Shown here piece by piece: positions 15,954 to 24,365 of a DNA stretch of 35,648 nucleotides. Origin of the DNA: Ruegeria sp. (GTDB lineage: Bacteria; Pseudomonadota; Alphaproteobacteria; Rhodobacterales; Rhodobacteraceae); assembly GCF_028066395.1 (NCBI RefSeq), contig NZ_JALCBM010000004.1, forward strand, positions 1 through 35,648, in the 5' to 3' direction. The position numbers were made by a program, and so were the translations under genes. The notes under the pieces were generated by a model that had not been told where the DNA came from, did no database searches, and saw only the letters and a list, made by a program, of their open reading frames with translations. How positions within the stretch are numbered: the stretch's first letter is position 1; each line of letters begins with the position of its first letter.

Positions 15954-16441
15954 GGCAGCCTCACGAAATTACCCTGCGGGACGGCCACACCGGCCACATG
16001 TGCGAAAAAGGCGTAAAGGATCAGCGGGATGAGAATGGCGCAGATCACCGCCGTCACGGGATGACGTGTCTTGACCAGAAAGGCAGTGGCCAGAAAGGCC
16101 AGCATGCAGGTCCAGACCATTCCCAGCCGTGGGAACAGGAACATCGACACCAGCATGATCACGGCGATCCCGATCATCCGCATCCGTGCGGGGCCCAGAT
16201 CGTCGATGGGGTCGTTCAATGTCTCATCCGTGACCGGCAGGCGCATGGAGGTTGCGATCAGACCCAAACCAACAAGCCCCGTGAAGGCCGACAAGGTATA
16301 GGGCCAAAACAGCGGCGACAGAATGATGTTGGGAACATTGCTGGGCGCGGCCACCCAATTCGGGATCGCGACGAAAACCAGGAACAGCGCCATAAGACAC
16401 GCCCCCAACCCCAGTCGCATTTGCAGGGTTTTCTCATTCAT
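15950..16441 (-). CDS. tctB: Tripartite tricarboxylate transporter, small permease
   Basis: A 163-residue TctB protein with four hydrophobic segments (LGLGACLMALFLVFVAIPNW, then a second before residue 70, and two closely packed ones near 92-140). TctB is poorly conserved, so the assignment rests on size, membrane pattern and position between tctC and tctA. AAGGA lies upstream of the ATG at 16441. The coding end overlaps tctA by four bases. Confidence 0.9.
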   Translation of the reverse strand: MNEKTLQMRLGLGACLMALFLVFVAIPNWVAAPSNVPNIILSPLFWPYTLSAFTGLVGLGLIATSMRLPVTDETLNDPIDDLGPARMRMIGIAVIMLVSMFLFPRLGMVWTCMLAFLATAFLVKTRHPVTAVICAILIPLILYAFFAHVAGVAVPQGNFVRLP

Positions 16442-16466
16442 CGCAGAATCCTTCCTTGGCCAGAGC

Positions 16467-16485
16467 GCCCGGCATCACGCCGGGC
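16467..16485. other. Intercistronic hairpin between tctC and tctB
   Basis: A perfect seven-pair stem GCCCGGC / GCCGGGC with a five-base loop lies in the 74-base gap between tctC and tctB. There is no T tract, so it is more likely to stabilise the tctC transcript or partly attenuate transcription than to terminate it fully. Such an element would let the binding protein be made in excess over the permease. Confidence 0.6.
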
Positions 16486-16515
16486 ACCCAGAGCTTGCAG
16501 GATGCGCAGAAGGGC

Positions 16516-17493
16516 TTAGCCTTCGATCCGCATTCCCAGTTCATCCACCAGCTTACGGAAGGTGTTGTACTGAGTCTCGATGAACTCGTTGGCCTGGGCC
16601 GGGTCCATCAACTCGATGACCGAACCACGGGTGGTCATCTTTTCCAGAAAGCCCTGATCCTGGGTCGCGGTGGCCATCCATGCGCCCCATTTTTCGGCCA
16701 CGTCATCCGGAATGTCATCCGGCCCGGCGATGCCGGTCCAGCCCACCAGTTGATGCAAGGCGGGTTTGCCCTCATCCGCGGCGGTCGGGGCGTCAAAGCC
16801 CGGAACCGGATCGGGCGTGGTCACAAGGATCGGGACCAACTGATTGTTGGCCACGAAATTGGCCAAAGCCGAGGAATTGGTGCACAGGAAGGTTGCGGTG
16901 CCGTTCAGCACAGCAGTCGCAGCCGCGCCGCCACCCTTCTGCGGAATATGGGTGGCCTGATTGAGCGGATCTTCGACACCGTATTCCTTAAGCACCATGA
17001 CCGCCGCCAGATGCAGCAGCGAGCCAACACCGGACGAGGAATAGGTCACGCCACCCTCATTCACCTTGGCGATCAGGTCCTCCATCGACTCGATGCCCGA
17101 GGATGGGCTGACGGCGCAGGCCACCGGGTTGATCTCATAGACGGTGACAAAGCGGAAATCGTCCAGCGTGTAAGGCAGGGTTGCCTTCATCGCGGGGTTT
17201 ACCGAATGCGAGCCGACGCGCGCGAACAGCATGGTATACCCGTCGGGCGTGGCGTTCTGCACGTTGACCGACCCGGTTGCCCCACCTGCCCCGGTCACAT
17301 TGACCATGACCAGCGGCTTGCCCACGGCCTCGCCCAGCGGCTCGGCAATGGTGCGGGCCGAAATATCGGTGGCACCACCGGCACCGTAAGGAATGACCAT
17401 GTTGATGGGACGTTCCGGATATTCAGCTGCCGCCGCTGTCGCAAGCGCGCCAAATGCGGTTGCGGCCAATAGGCGCTTTACATTCAGTTTCAT
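16516..17493 (-). CDS. tctC: Tripartite tricarboxylate transporter, periplasmic binding protein
   Basis: A 325-residue TctC/Bug-family periplasmic protein. The signal peptide is MKLNVKRLLAATAFGALATA followed by AAA and cleavage near residue 23. The mature part begins with YPERPINMVIPYGAGGATDI, the usual first strand and ligand loop. The start at 17493 has GGAGG at a good distance; a longer frame to 17562 lacks one. The gene heads the leftward tctCBA operon and is divergent from a LysR gene across a 153-base region with strong dyads. Ligand unknown, presumably a carboxylate; the fumarase/SDH-like operon downstream of the divergent group makes a substituted dicarboxylate an interesting candidate. 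Confidence 0.93.
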   Translation of the reverse strand: MKLNVKRLLAATAFGALATAAAAEYPERPINMVIPYGAGGATDISARTIAEPLGEAVGKPLVMVNVTGAGGATGSVNVQNATPDGYTMLFARVGSHSVNPAMKATLPYTLDDFRFVTVYEINPVACAVSPSSGIESMEDLIAKVNEGGVTYSSSGVGSLLHLAAVMVLKEYGVEDPLNQATHIPQKGGGAAATAVLNGTATFLCTNSSALANFVANNQLVPILVTTPDPVPGFDAPTAADEGKPALHQLVGWTGIAGPDDIPDDVAEKWGAWMATATQDQGFLEKMTTRGSVIELMDPAQANEFIETQYNTFRKLVDELGMRIEG

Positions 17494-17565
17494 TGTTTCC
17501 TCCCTGGCATCTGCCCGGAGCAACCAGGCAAGAATAGCTTGTAGTCTTATGCGATCCTTCATACA

Positions 17566-17624
17566 GTTAAGATGAACTTAACATAAGCAAAATTGCATTA
17601 CAGGTACTGTAAGTTTTGCTTATG
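17566..17624. promoter_or_regulatory. Nested inverted repeats between tctC and lysR
   Basis: Three dyads lie in the divergent region. GTTAAG-ATGAA-CTTAAC spans 17566-17582. CATAAGCAAAA at 17582-17592 is matched by its exact reverse complement at 17614-17624. Inside this is TTACAG-GTA-CTGTAA at 17598-17612. The outer arms are 11 bases, perfect, and nearly concentric with the inner dyad. The right end is 22 bases ahead of the lysR ATG. This is a convincing binding region for the LysR protein, controlling tctCBA and itself. Confidence 0.75.
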
Positions 17625-17646
17625 AAGAAGGGTCAAGTAAAGACTT

Positions 17647-18552
17647 ATGTCCATTCGCATGCTCAGAACGCTGATCGCGGTCGAGAAAAATCACACTTTC
17701 AGCGCCGCTGCGGATGAGGTCTTTGTCACCCACGCCGCCGTCAGCCAGCAAATGCGCGCGCTGGAGGACGAGTTCGGCGTGACCCTGTTTGACCGGACGA
17801 AACGCACCCCGGAATTAACCCCGATCGGGCGCGCTATCGTGGCCAAGGCCAAGGAAGTGGTCAGCGCCTACGACGACATCGTGCCCTCGGTTCTGGGGGA
17901 CGAAGGGCTCAGCGGAGAGATCTCACTGGGCGCCCTGCCCACCAGCCTGACGGGGCTGGCGCCGCTGACCGTCAACCTGCTGAAGAAAAAGTTCAATCAC
18001 CTGCATGTGCGCGTCAATCCCGGCCTCACCCTGCCGTTGCTGGCCGAGATCGAACGGGGGCGTCTGGATGCAGCAGTCATCTCGAAACCCCCGTCCCTGC
18101 CCGCGCAGATCACCGCCAAATATCTGACCGAGGAACGCATGCAATTGCTGGCCGCACCCAATGCCCCCAGCGACGATCCCCTGACGCTGATCGCAGAGAA
18201 CCCCTTCATCCGGTTCAACCGCAACGCGGTGGTGGGGCAGTTGATCGAAAACTGGCTGCAAGAGATGAACCTGCGGGTCGAGGAGACCATGGAGCTGGAA
18301 AGTCTTGAGGCAATCTCAAGCATGGTGGCCGCCAATCTGGGTGTGTCCATCGTGCCCGAGACCTGTGTTAAAAGCCCCAACCCCATGCCGGTCAAGCGCA
18401 TCTCGCTGGGGGAAAACGCCCCCAGCAGGCAGTTGGTCCTGATCTACCGGTCGGACAATCCACGCACCCGTATCCTTGAGATATTGCACACCACGATCCT
18501 TGAGGCGATTTCAATCGGCCGCCTCGAAATCGACGCACCGACCGGAGCATGA
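17647..18552 (+). CDS. LysR-family transcriptional regulator
   Basis: A 301-residue LysR-type regulator. The helix-turn-helix lies at about residues 3-60 (MLRTLIAVEKNHTFSAAADE, AAVSQQMRALEDEFGVTLFD). The effector domain begins near residue 87 with LSGEISLGALPTSLTGLAPL. It is divergent from tctC across the nested dyads, and the stop is five bases from the tauE start, so it probably heads a lysR-tauE-gst operon. It is the obvious candidate regulator of tctCBA, and may also control the convergent SDH/fumarase-like operon. The effector is unknown, plausibly the Tct substrate or a metabolite of it. Confidence 0.92.
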   Translation: MSIRMLRTLIAVEKNHTFSAAADEVFVTHAAVSQQMRALEDEFGVTLFDRTKRTPELTPIGRAIVAKAKEVVSAYDDIVPSVLGDEGLSGEISLGALPTSLTGLAPLTVNLLKKKFNHLHVRVNPGLTLPLLAEIERGRLDAAVISKPPSLPAQITAKYLTEERMQLLAAPNAPSDDPLTLIAENPFIRFNRNAVVGQLIENWLQEMNLRVEETMELESLEAISSMVAANLGVSIVPETCVKSPNPMPVKRISLGENAPSRQLVLIYRSDNPRTRILEILHTTILEAISIGRLEIDAPTGA

Positions 18553-18556
18553 CAGA

Positions 18557-19300
18557 GTGAATTCCCCAGACTACCTTCTGATACTGGCCGGTGCCGCCGC
18601 CGGTGGTTTTATCAACGGGCTGGCCGGTTTCGGCACCTCACTGTTCGCCCTTGGCTTTTTCCTCAGCGTGCTGCCGCCGACCCAATCGGTCGCTCTGGTG
18701 CTGATCCTGTCGGTTGTGACCGGGCTGCAGGGTCTTTGGGTGGTGCGCAACGCCATATTGGACAACCCAAAACGGCTGGCCCGGTTTCTGTTGCCTGCGC
18801 TGGTCGGGATACCGCTGGGCGTTCTGAGCCTGCGTTATGTCGATGTGCAGGCCCTGAAACTGGTCATCGCGGGTTTTCTGCTGATCTATGGCGGGTTCTT
18901 CACGGTGCGGCGCAACCTGCCCAAGATTGACCGCCCTACCCCGGCGGTTGATGTCACTGTCGGTTTTCTGGGCGGGGTTCTGGGCGGGCTGGCGTCGCTC
19001 TCGGGGGCGCTGCCGACGATGTGGTGCTCGATGCGCGCGTGGCCCAAGGCCGAGACGCGCGCGGTCTTGCAGCCGTTCAACGTATGCGTCCTGGCGCTGA
19101 GCGCGGCATTGCTGGCCCTGCGCGGCGCGTATACGCCGGAAACATTGCGGTATGCATTGATTGCCATCCCGACCGCATTAGCTTCCGCACAATTCGGCAT
19201 CATCCTGTTCAAACGCGTCTCGGATACGCTGTTCCGGCGGCTTCTGATTGTCCTGTGTTTCGTTTCGGGCCTGATCCTGATGGGGCGTGAACTTTTCTGA
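18557..19300 (+). CDS. TauE/SafE family membrane exporter
   Basis: A 247-residue protein with about eight hydrophobic segments, of the TauE/SafE (formerly DUF81) family. It opens LLILAGAAAGGFINGLAGFG and has the second-half repeat FLGGVLGGLASLSGALPTMW. Characterised relatives have been linked to export of sulfite or sulfonates, but many members are uncharacterised. The start is GTG 18557, with GGAG nine bases upstream and five bases after the lysR stop; a longer frame would run back into lysR. It is followed after 13 bases by a glutathione transferase. Its place with LysR, Tct and the SDH-like operon suggests export of an anion released in that pathway; this is inference. Confidence 0.88.
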   Translation: MNSPDYLLILAGAAAGGFINGLAGFGTSLFALGFFLSVLPPTQSVALVLILSVVTGLQGLWVVRNAILDNPKRLARFLLPALVGIPLGVLSLRYVDVQALKLVIAGFLLIYGGFFTVRRNLPKIDRPTPAVDVTVGFLGGVLGGLASLSGALPTMWCSMRAWPKAETRAVLQPFNVCVLALSAALLALRGAYTPETLRYALIAIPTALASAQFGIILFKRVSDTLFRRLLIVLCFVSGLILMGRELF

Positions 19301-19313
19301 GACGGAGAACAAG

Positions 19314-19934
19314 ATGCTGACATATTACTTCGCCAAGGGCAGCGGCGCGCTGGCCGCGCATATCCTGCTGGAAGAGATCGGGGCCGAGTATCAGACCATC
19401 CCAGTCTCGATCCCCGACAAAGAACATCAGTCGCCAGATTATCTGGCGATCAATCCCAAAGGGCGGATACCGTCGCTGGTCACTCCGCAAGGCGTGTTGA
19501 CGGAAAACCCGGCGATCCTCGCCTATCTGGCGCAGACCCATCCCGAGGCCGGGCTTATCCCCTCGGACCCATGGGCCTTCGCCAAGGCGCAGGAGTTGAA
19601 CGCCTATATCGCCTCAACCGCGCATATCGCCTTTGCCCATAAACAGCGCGGCGCGCGTTGGTCGGACGACCCCGAGACCTATCCCGCGATGCAAGCGAAG
19701 GTGGCCGAAAACATGCGCGACTGCGCCGAATATGTGCAGGCGCACTACGCTTTCACGCCTTGGGTGCTGGGCGAGGGGTATACGGCCTGCGATCCATATG
19801 TGTTCCAGCTGGGCCGCTGGGTCACGGCTTCGGGGTTGGACCTGTCGGATTTTCCAAAGCTGCAGGCCCACGCCGAACAGATGCGCGCCCGACCGGCCAC
19901 GCAACGCGCGTTAGCCGCGCACGGTTTGGGCTGA
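19314..19934 (+). CDS. Glutathione S-transferase family protein
   Basis: A 206-residue GST. The thioredoxin-like N-terminal domain (about 1-80) carries the glutathione-binding segment GRIPSLVTPQGVLTENPAIL, with cis-Pro in RIPSL and the ENPAILAYL helix. A helical C-terminal domain follows. The residues KGSGALAAHILLEE near the start resemble beta-class bacterial GSTs. Start 19314 has GGAG upstream and is 13 bases after tauE. It may handle a reactive electrophile from the adjacent catabolic genes or act as a lyase. Function not determinable. Confidence 0.88.
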   Translation: MLTYYFAKGSGALAAHILLEEIGAEYQTIPVSIPDKEHQSPDYLAINPKGRIPSLVTPQGVLTENPAILAYLAQTHPEAGLIPSDPWAFAKAQELNAYIASTAHIAFAHKQRGARWSDDPETYPAMQAKVAENMRDCAEYVQAHYAFTPWVLGEGYTACDPYVFQLGRWVTASGLDLSDFPKLQAHAEQMRARPATQRALAAHGLG

Positions 19935-19945
19935 GGGGTTGAGCA

Positions 19946-19965
19946 TGGCCCCCAGCAGGGGGCCA
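19946..19965. terminator. Hairpin between converging gst and yeiH genes
   Basis: A perfect eight-pair stem TGGCCCCC / GGGGGCCA with an AGCA loop lies in the 36-base gap between the converging gst and yeiH stops. No T tract follows, but its position fits a bidirectional terminator or transcript-end stabiliser. Confidence 0.65.
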
Positions 19966-19970
19966 CAATG

Positions 19971-20981
19971 TCAGGCCATTGTCACTTTGATGGAAATCAG
20001 GGCAAAGGCGGCCAGCAGCACCGTCAGGGCACAGACCAGAAAGACCGATTTGCCGCCCACATCGCGCAGCTTGCTGAGCGAGGTTTTCATCCCCAGCGCC
20101 GAGATTGCAATCACCAGACACCAGCGCGCCAGATCCAGCAGCGCCTGCGACAGGGCGGCGGGCAGGATGTCCATCGAATTCACCGCAACCATGGCCGAAA
20201 ACCCCAGAACAAAGAACGGAATGGGCAGTCGGCTGGCGCTCGTGTCCTCTCGCGTGCGGAACAGGATCGACAGCAGCACGACCAGCGGCACCAGCAGCGC
20301 CACGCGCAGCAGTTTGATAAAGGTCGCGGTTTCGCCCGCCAGATCAGAGACCGAATAGCCCGCCCCCACCACCTGTGCCACGTCATGGATGGTGGCCCCC
20401 AGAAACACGCCTGTGGCGATGTCGGAAAACCCGACGCGCGTCGCGATGATCGGATAGAGGATCATCGCCAGCGTGCTCAGCGCGGTGACGGCGATCACCG
20501 TGAATACCGTGTCGCGTTCCAGTTCCTTGCTGCGCGGCAGGACCGAGGCAATCGCCAGCGCCGCCGAGGCGCCGCAGATTGCAACCGCGCCACCGGTCAG
20601 CAGCCCGAACCGCGTCTTGCGGCCCAGCACCCGGCTGAAGGCCAGCCCGGCAAAGATGGTCAGCACAACACCCGACACCGTGATCAGCAACATGGTCGAG
20701 CCGGTCTCCATCATCTGCTGCACGGTGATGCCCAGGCCCAGCAGCCCGACGCCGAACCGCAGCAGCGTTTTCGACGCCAGCTCGATCCCCGGCACACATT
20801 GGCCGCCATCTTCGGCCAGAAAATTGAACGCCATGCCGATCAGCAATGCCATCAGCATCACGGGCGCGCCGTAATGCTCGGATATGAATTTGGCTGCAAA
20901 GGCAATGGTCACAGCGGTAAGCAGCCCGGGAAACAGCTCATGTGCTTTCCGGGTCAGCCGCATCTCTGCGATTGAGGTCAT
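19971..20981 (-). CDS. yeiH: YeiH family putative sulfate/sulfite exporter
   Basis: A 336-residue membrane protein of the YeiH family (UPF0324), with about ten hydrophobic segments. Characteristic pieces are LLRFGVGLLGLGITVQQM, LTGGAVAICGASAALAIASV and GATIHDVAQVVGAGYSVSD. The family is annotated as putative sulfate exporter; E. coli yeiH lies beside yeiE, a LysR gene linked to sulfite response. It is the last gene of the seven-gene leftward operon, and its start overlaps the hydro-lyase beta stop by four bases, so it is translationally coupled to that enzyme. This implies that a product of the pathway, perhaps an inorganic sulfur oxyanion, leaves the cell. Confidence 0.9.
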   Translation of the reverse strand: MTSIAEMRLTRKAHELFPGLLTAVTIAFAAKFISEHYGAPVMLMALLIGMAFNFLAEDGGQCVPGIELASKTLLRFGVGLLGLGITVQQMMETGSTMLLITVSGVVLTIFAGLAFSRVLGRKTRFGLLTGGAVAICGASAALAIASVLPRSKELERDTVFTVIAVTALSTLAMILYPIIATRVGFSDIATGVFLGATIHDVAQVVGAGYSVSDLAGETATFIKLLRVALLVPLVVLLSILFRTREDTSASRLPIPFFVLGFSAMVAVNSMDILPAALSQALLDLARWCLVIAISALGMKTSLSKLRDVGGKSVFLVCALTVLLAAFALISIKVTMA

Positions 20982-21646
20982 CCGATCAGTTCGTCCTTAC
21001 GATCATCAGTTTCACCAAAGCGTTTCAGAACTGCTGGCTTGGTGCCTTCATAGACGTGATGAAGGTTTTCGCTGATACGTTCGTTTTCGCGTTCGAACAG
21101 GCAGTTGCCGTCCAGATCCGAGGCCACAATGAACGGCCCCATCCGGTTGCACTTTATCACCCACATGGCCTGTGCCAAGCCCAGTTCTTCGTTCCAGTGA
21201 ACCGCCTCGACACTCTCGACCCCGCGGCCCAACAGCGCACCGGTGCCATAGCCGACGGTGGACAGATAGACCGCGCCGTTCGGCACGAAATATTCCTTAT
21301 AATCCTTGGACGACATGCCGCCCTTGCCGATGATCAGCTTGGCGCCGGTCTTGGCGATCCATTCGGGCAGCCATTTGGCAAACCGGAACGAGGCGGTCGC
21401 CGTCACCGCCCCCATGTCGAAACTGCCATCCCCGCGGATCGTGGCCGCAGGCGAGCAGTGAAAGTTGGCCGCCGATTCCGAGGGCAGCTCCATCGGGATG
21501 TTGGCCTTTTCCTCCAGCGCGCGCATGTAGACACCCTCGCGCGCGGTATAAAGCAGGCCGTCCAGATAGACGATGTCACCCAGACGCAGATCGGCGATGG
21601 CCTCGGGCGTGGGGGTGGTGGACAGGCGGACTTCGCGCGGTTTCAT
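20978..21646 (-). CDS. Class-I fumarase/tartrate dehydratase-like beta subunit
   Basis: A 222-residue protein matching the C-terminal (beta) domain of iron-sulfur hydro-lyases. LGDIVYLDGLLYTAREGVYMR aligns with the family segment containing the substrate-binding arginine (here Arg36). LIIGKGG holds the conserved lysine (Lys108). The usual GPTTxxRM active-site loop reads instead VTATASFRF at 81-89: Thr84 and Arg88 align with the conserved first threonine and the arginine, but GP, the second threonine and the methionine are replaced. This implies a changed substrate or chemistry. Start 21646 has GGAGG upstream and overlaps the alpha stop by four bases. Alternatives are tartrate or substituted-fumarate hydration. 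Catalysis with loss of function cannot be excluded. Confidence 0.8.
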   Translation of the reverse strand: MKPREVRLSTTPTPEAIADLRLGDIVYLDGLLYTAREGVYMRALEEKANIPMELPSESAANFHCSPAATIRGDGSFDMGAVTATASFRFAKWLPEWIAKTGAKLIIGKGGMSSKDYKEYFVPNGAVYLSTVGYGTGALLGRGVESVEAVHWNEELGLAQAMWVIKCNRMGPFIVASDLDGNCLFERENERISENLHHVYEGTKPAVLKRFGETDDRKDELIG

Positions 21647-22602
21647 GCTGTGGCCTCCAGTGCTTCGGGTGCCCAATCGACGGTTTCACGGCGCTGATAC
21701 GGGGTGAACCAGTCCGGGTCGGTGCGGAATTCGACCCGCCCATCGGGCCAGAGCCGCGCCACCGCCCGGCGGGACGACAGGCAGAAGGCGTGGACCGACA
21801 TCTGCATGCCGCCGGTGTGGCAATACCCAACCTCGATATTGCAGTCGATCACCATGTTCTTGCCGACAAAGCCCATCGCGCCCATGCCGATGGAGTTGCC
21901 CAGCTCCTTGAACTCATCCTCAAGCGCGGCGATTTTCGGGTCCGAGTTGCGACTGCCCACGGTGCGCAGGGTCGCGGCGCGTTTGCCCAGAACCATACAG
22001 GTGTCCTTGGACCCGCCCAGCCCGATGCCGATGATCGCAGGCTGGCAAGCCAGCCCGCGTTTACCAAAGGCGACGAGGCAGTCGAGGTAAAAGCGTTTGA
22101 TGCCTTCGATCCCGTCCGAGGGGAACAACATCCGGTAATCCGTGCCAAACAGGCCACCCTTATGCACCGTGATCAGGTCGATCCAGTCACCTTCGGGTTC
22201 AAACCCGTATTCGATCTCGGGCGCGCCGATGCCGACATTGTTGTTGTGATCGGTCCGCCACAGGGGATGCACACGGTTGGGGCGCAGCGGCACGCCGTTG
22301 GTGGCATTGGCAGTGGCGCGGCGCAGCGCGGTTTCCAGCGCGAACATGCCGCCTTCGACCTGTGCCTCGTTCCCCATCTTGACGAACCAGCGCGGCACGC
22401 CGGTATCGCCACACATGGCGCGGCGGTCTTCCTTGGCGGCCTCATAGTTCTCCAGCATGGCCTGCAAAACAAAGGATGACAGATCGCCATCCTCGGTCTT
22501 GGCGGCGGCCTGTAATCCATCAAGGTAATCCTCGGGGATCTCGATGGCCGCCTTGTCCATCAGTTGTTCAGCTGTCTTCTGGATCAGATCGATGGCTATC
22601 AT
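21643..22602 (-). CDS. Class-I fumarase/tartrate dehydratase-like alpha subunit
   Basis: A 319-residue protein of the N-terminal (alpha) domain of class-I iron-sulfur hydro-lyases. The three cluster cysteines are present: Cys64 in RAMCGDTGVP (with the catalytic Asp66), Cys186 in LACQPAIIGIGLGG and Cys274 in HAFCLSSRR. The usual KGGGSEN substrate-binding segment appears as VHKGGLFGTDYRMLFP at 146-161, with the GSEN part lost. So the iron-sulfur centre is retained while the substrate pocket has changed. It overlaps the flavoprotein gene and the beta gene by four bases each. Known relatives are two-subunit fumarase and L-tartrate dehydratase. Substrate here unassigned. Confidence 0.85.
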   Translation of the reverse strand: MIAIDLIQKTAEQLMDKAAIEIPEDYLDGLQAAAKTEDGDLSSFVLQAMLENYEAAKEDRRAMCGDTGVPRWFVKMGNEAQVEGGMFALETALRRATANATNGVPLRPNRVHPLWRTDHNNNVGIGAPEIEYGFEPEGDWIDLITVHKGGLFGTDYRMLFPSDGIEGIKRFYLDCLVAFGKRGLACQPAIIGIGLGGSKDTCMVLGKRAATLRTVGSRNSDPKIAALEDEFKELGNSIGMGAMGFVGKNMVIDCNIEVGYCHTGGMQMSVHAFCLSSRRAVARLWPDGRVEFRTDPDWFTPYQRRETVDWAPEALEATA

Positions 22603-24362
22603 TGTTGCGCTACCAGTGTTTCGGGTTCGCCTTCGGGCAGGATGGTTTCGCCCGGGCGAACGATGGAAAAGTCGACGTGCTGCCGTGTGACCTCGACCGC
22701 GCCGTCCTTCAGGTTTGCCACGGTGAAATAGGACGCGTCCAGATCACCGGGTTCGGGGAAGTCTTCGCGGAAATGCGCCCCGCGCGAGTTTTCGCGCGCC
22801 AGACCGGCCTTGGTGATCGCCTCAGATATATCACAAAGCGAGCGCATGTTCAGCCAGTCATGCCAGGTCAGGTTAAAGGCCAGATTGTCCGGGGCCACGC
22901 CGATCTCTGTCAACTCGTCCGAGATTTCGGCGATCCGCTTCAGGCCGCGTTCCATACCGGTTTCGGTCCTCATGACGCCGACATCTTCCCACATCGCCTC
23001 TTGCAGTTTTTGGCGCAGGGGCTGGATCGGCGCGGGTTTGCGGGTCAGCGGATGACGCGCGCGTTCGATCTCGGCGGCCAGCGCATCCTCATCCGGGTCG
23101 CGCAGGGCGCCCATCTTGCGGATATCGGCACCCATCGTGTCGCCTGCGATCCCGCCATAAACGGTCGAGTTGGCAACCCCGTTGCCCCCCAGCCGGTTCG
23201 ATCCATGCGCACCGCCTGCATCCTCACCCGCAACATAGAGCCCTTCGAGACCCGCGCGGGTGTCCACATCGACCACGACACCACCCATGAAGTAATGCGC
23301 GGTGGGCACCACCTCGACCTTGCCTGCAGCCAGATCAAAGCCGCTATCGGCGCAGCGATTGACCATGCCCTTGAATTTCTTGCGCACATTGTCCGGCCCA
23401 AGATGGGCCATCGAGATAAAGACGCCCTCTTGTTCCGGATTGTTGTTCTTGCGCATCTCGGCATAGATGCCCCGGCTGACCACATCGCGGGTGGCGCGTT
23501 CCCCGCGCCCGTCATAGTCGAACATGAACCGCTGGCCCGCGTGGTTGATCAGTTGCCCGCCTGCCCCGCGCAGACCTTCTTCAAGCACGGTGCCGGTCAT
23601 GCGGGTGTGATCGCCCGCCAGCAGGCCGGTCGGGTGGAACTGCACCATTTCCATGTCACGCAGGGTCAGACCCGCGCGCAGGGCCATGGCCAGACCATCC
23701 ATGGTCTTGTCGCCCGAGGGCGTGTGATATTTGTACATGGTGGGCCCACCGCCGGTGGCCATCAGCACCGTCTTGGCCCGCACGAACCGGAACCGCCCGG
23801 TGCGCATGTCGATCATCAGAACACCCGCCAGCGCCGAGCCGTCCCGCGTCGGGATCAGGCCGATGGCGCGGTGTTCCTGCAGCTTTTCAATGGGGCGGGA
23901 CAGCACCTGTTCCATCAGGCGGTTGATGATCTCGATCCCCGTCAGGTCGCCTTTATGTACGGTCCGGTCAGCCGTTTGCCCGGCGAAGGCTTTCTGGTGC
24001 AGCGTGCCATCGGGGTTGCGGTCAAAGAAGCAACCGACCTCGTTTTCCAACTCGCGCACTCGCACCACCGCCTGTTCGCACAGGCGCCAGGCCATGTCCT
24101 GATTGGGCAGCCATTTGCCGCCCTGAATCGTATCCATGAAATGCCGTTCGACCGTATCGCCACCGCCAAGGGCCACGTTATAGCCGCCCTGCACCATCCT
24201 TGTGCAGCCGCATTTGCCGATCAATCCCTTGACGGCAATGGTGATCTTCGTGCCCGGCGGTGCCGATTGCTGTGCATGCAACGCGGCGAACAGCCCCGCC
24301 CCGCCGGTGCCCAGGATCAGAATGTCGGTGTCGTGACGGTCGATATCAGAGTTCAGAGGCAT
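22599..24362 (-). CDS. Fumarate reductase/succinate dehydrogenase-like flavoprotein, divergent active site
   Basis: A 587-residue flavoprotein of the SdhA/FrdA/NadB superfamily. ADP-binding GTGGAG is at 18-23. Conserved substrate-site residues are His243 (QFHPTG), Arg265 (EGLRGAGG), Arg292-Asp293, His356 (TAHYFMGG) and Arg390 (HGSNRLGGNG). Two key positions differ. The histidine that carries covalent FAD in SdhA/FrdA (SHT) aligns with Cys53 in CGCTRMVQGG. The threonine before the glutamate in TEGxRGEGG is Glu261. FAD is therefore probably non-covalent, as in NadB, or cysteine-linked, and the substrate pocket is altered. Encoded three bases after the membrane anchor and overlapping the hydro-lyase alpha gene by four. 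It would oxidise or reduce a dicarboxylate-like compound, exchanging electrons with quinone through the other subunits. Confidence 0.88.
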   Translation of the reverse strand: MPLNSDIDRHDTDILILGTGGAGLFAALHAQQSAPPGTKITIAVKGLIGKCGCTRMVQGGYNVALGGGDTVERHFMDTIQGGKWLPNQDMAWRLCEQAVVRVRELENEVGCFFDRNPDGTLHQKAFAGQTADRTVHKGDLTGIEIINRLMEQVLSRPIEKLQEHRAIGLIPTRDGSALAGVLMIDMRTGRFRFVRAKTVLMATGGGPTMYKYHTPSGDKTMDGLAMALRAGLTLRDMEMVQFHPTGLLAGDHTRMTGTVLEEGLRGAGGQLINHAGQRFMFDYDGRGERATRDVVSRGIYAEMRKNNNPEQEGVFISMAHLGPDNVRKKFKGMVNRCADSGFDLAAGKVEVVPTAHYFMGGVVVDVDTRAGLEGLYVAGEDAGGAHGSNRLGGNGVANSTVYGGIAGDTMGADIRKMGALRDPDEDALAAEIERARHPLTRKPAPIQPLRQKLQEAMWEDVGVMRTETGMERGLKRIAEISDELTEIGVAPDNLAFNLTWHDWLNMRSLCDISEAITKAGLARENSRGAHFREDFPEPGDLDASYFTVANLKDGAVEVTRQHVDFSIVRPGETILPEGEPETLVAQQ

Positions 24363-24365
24363 GGC

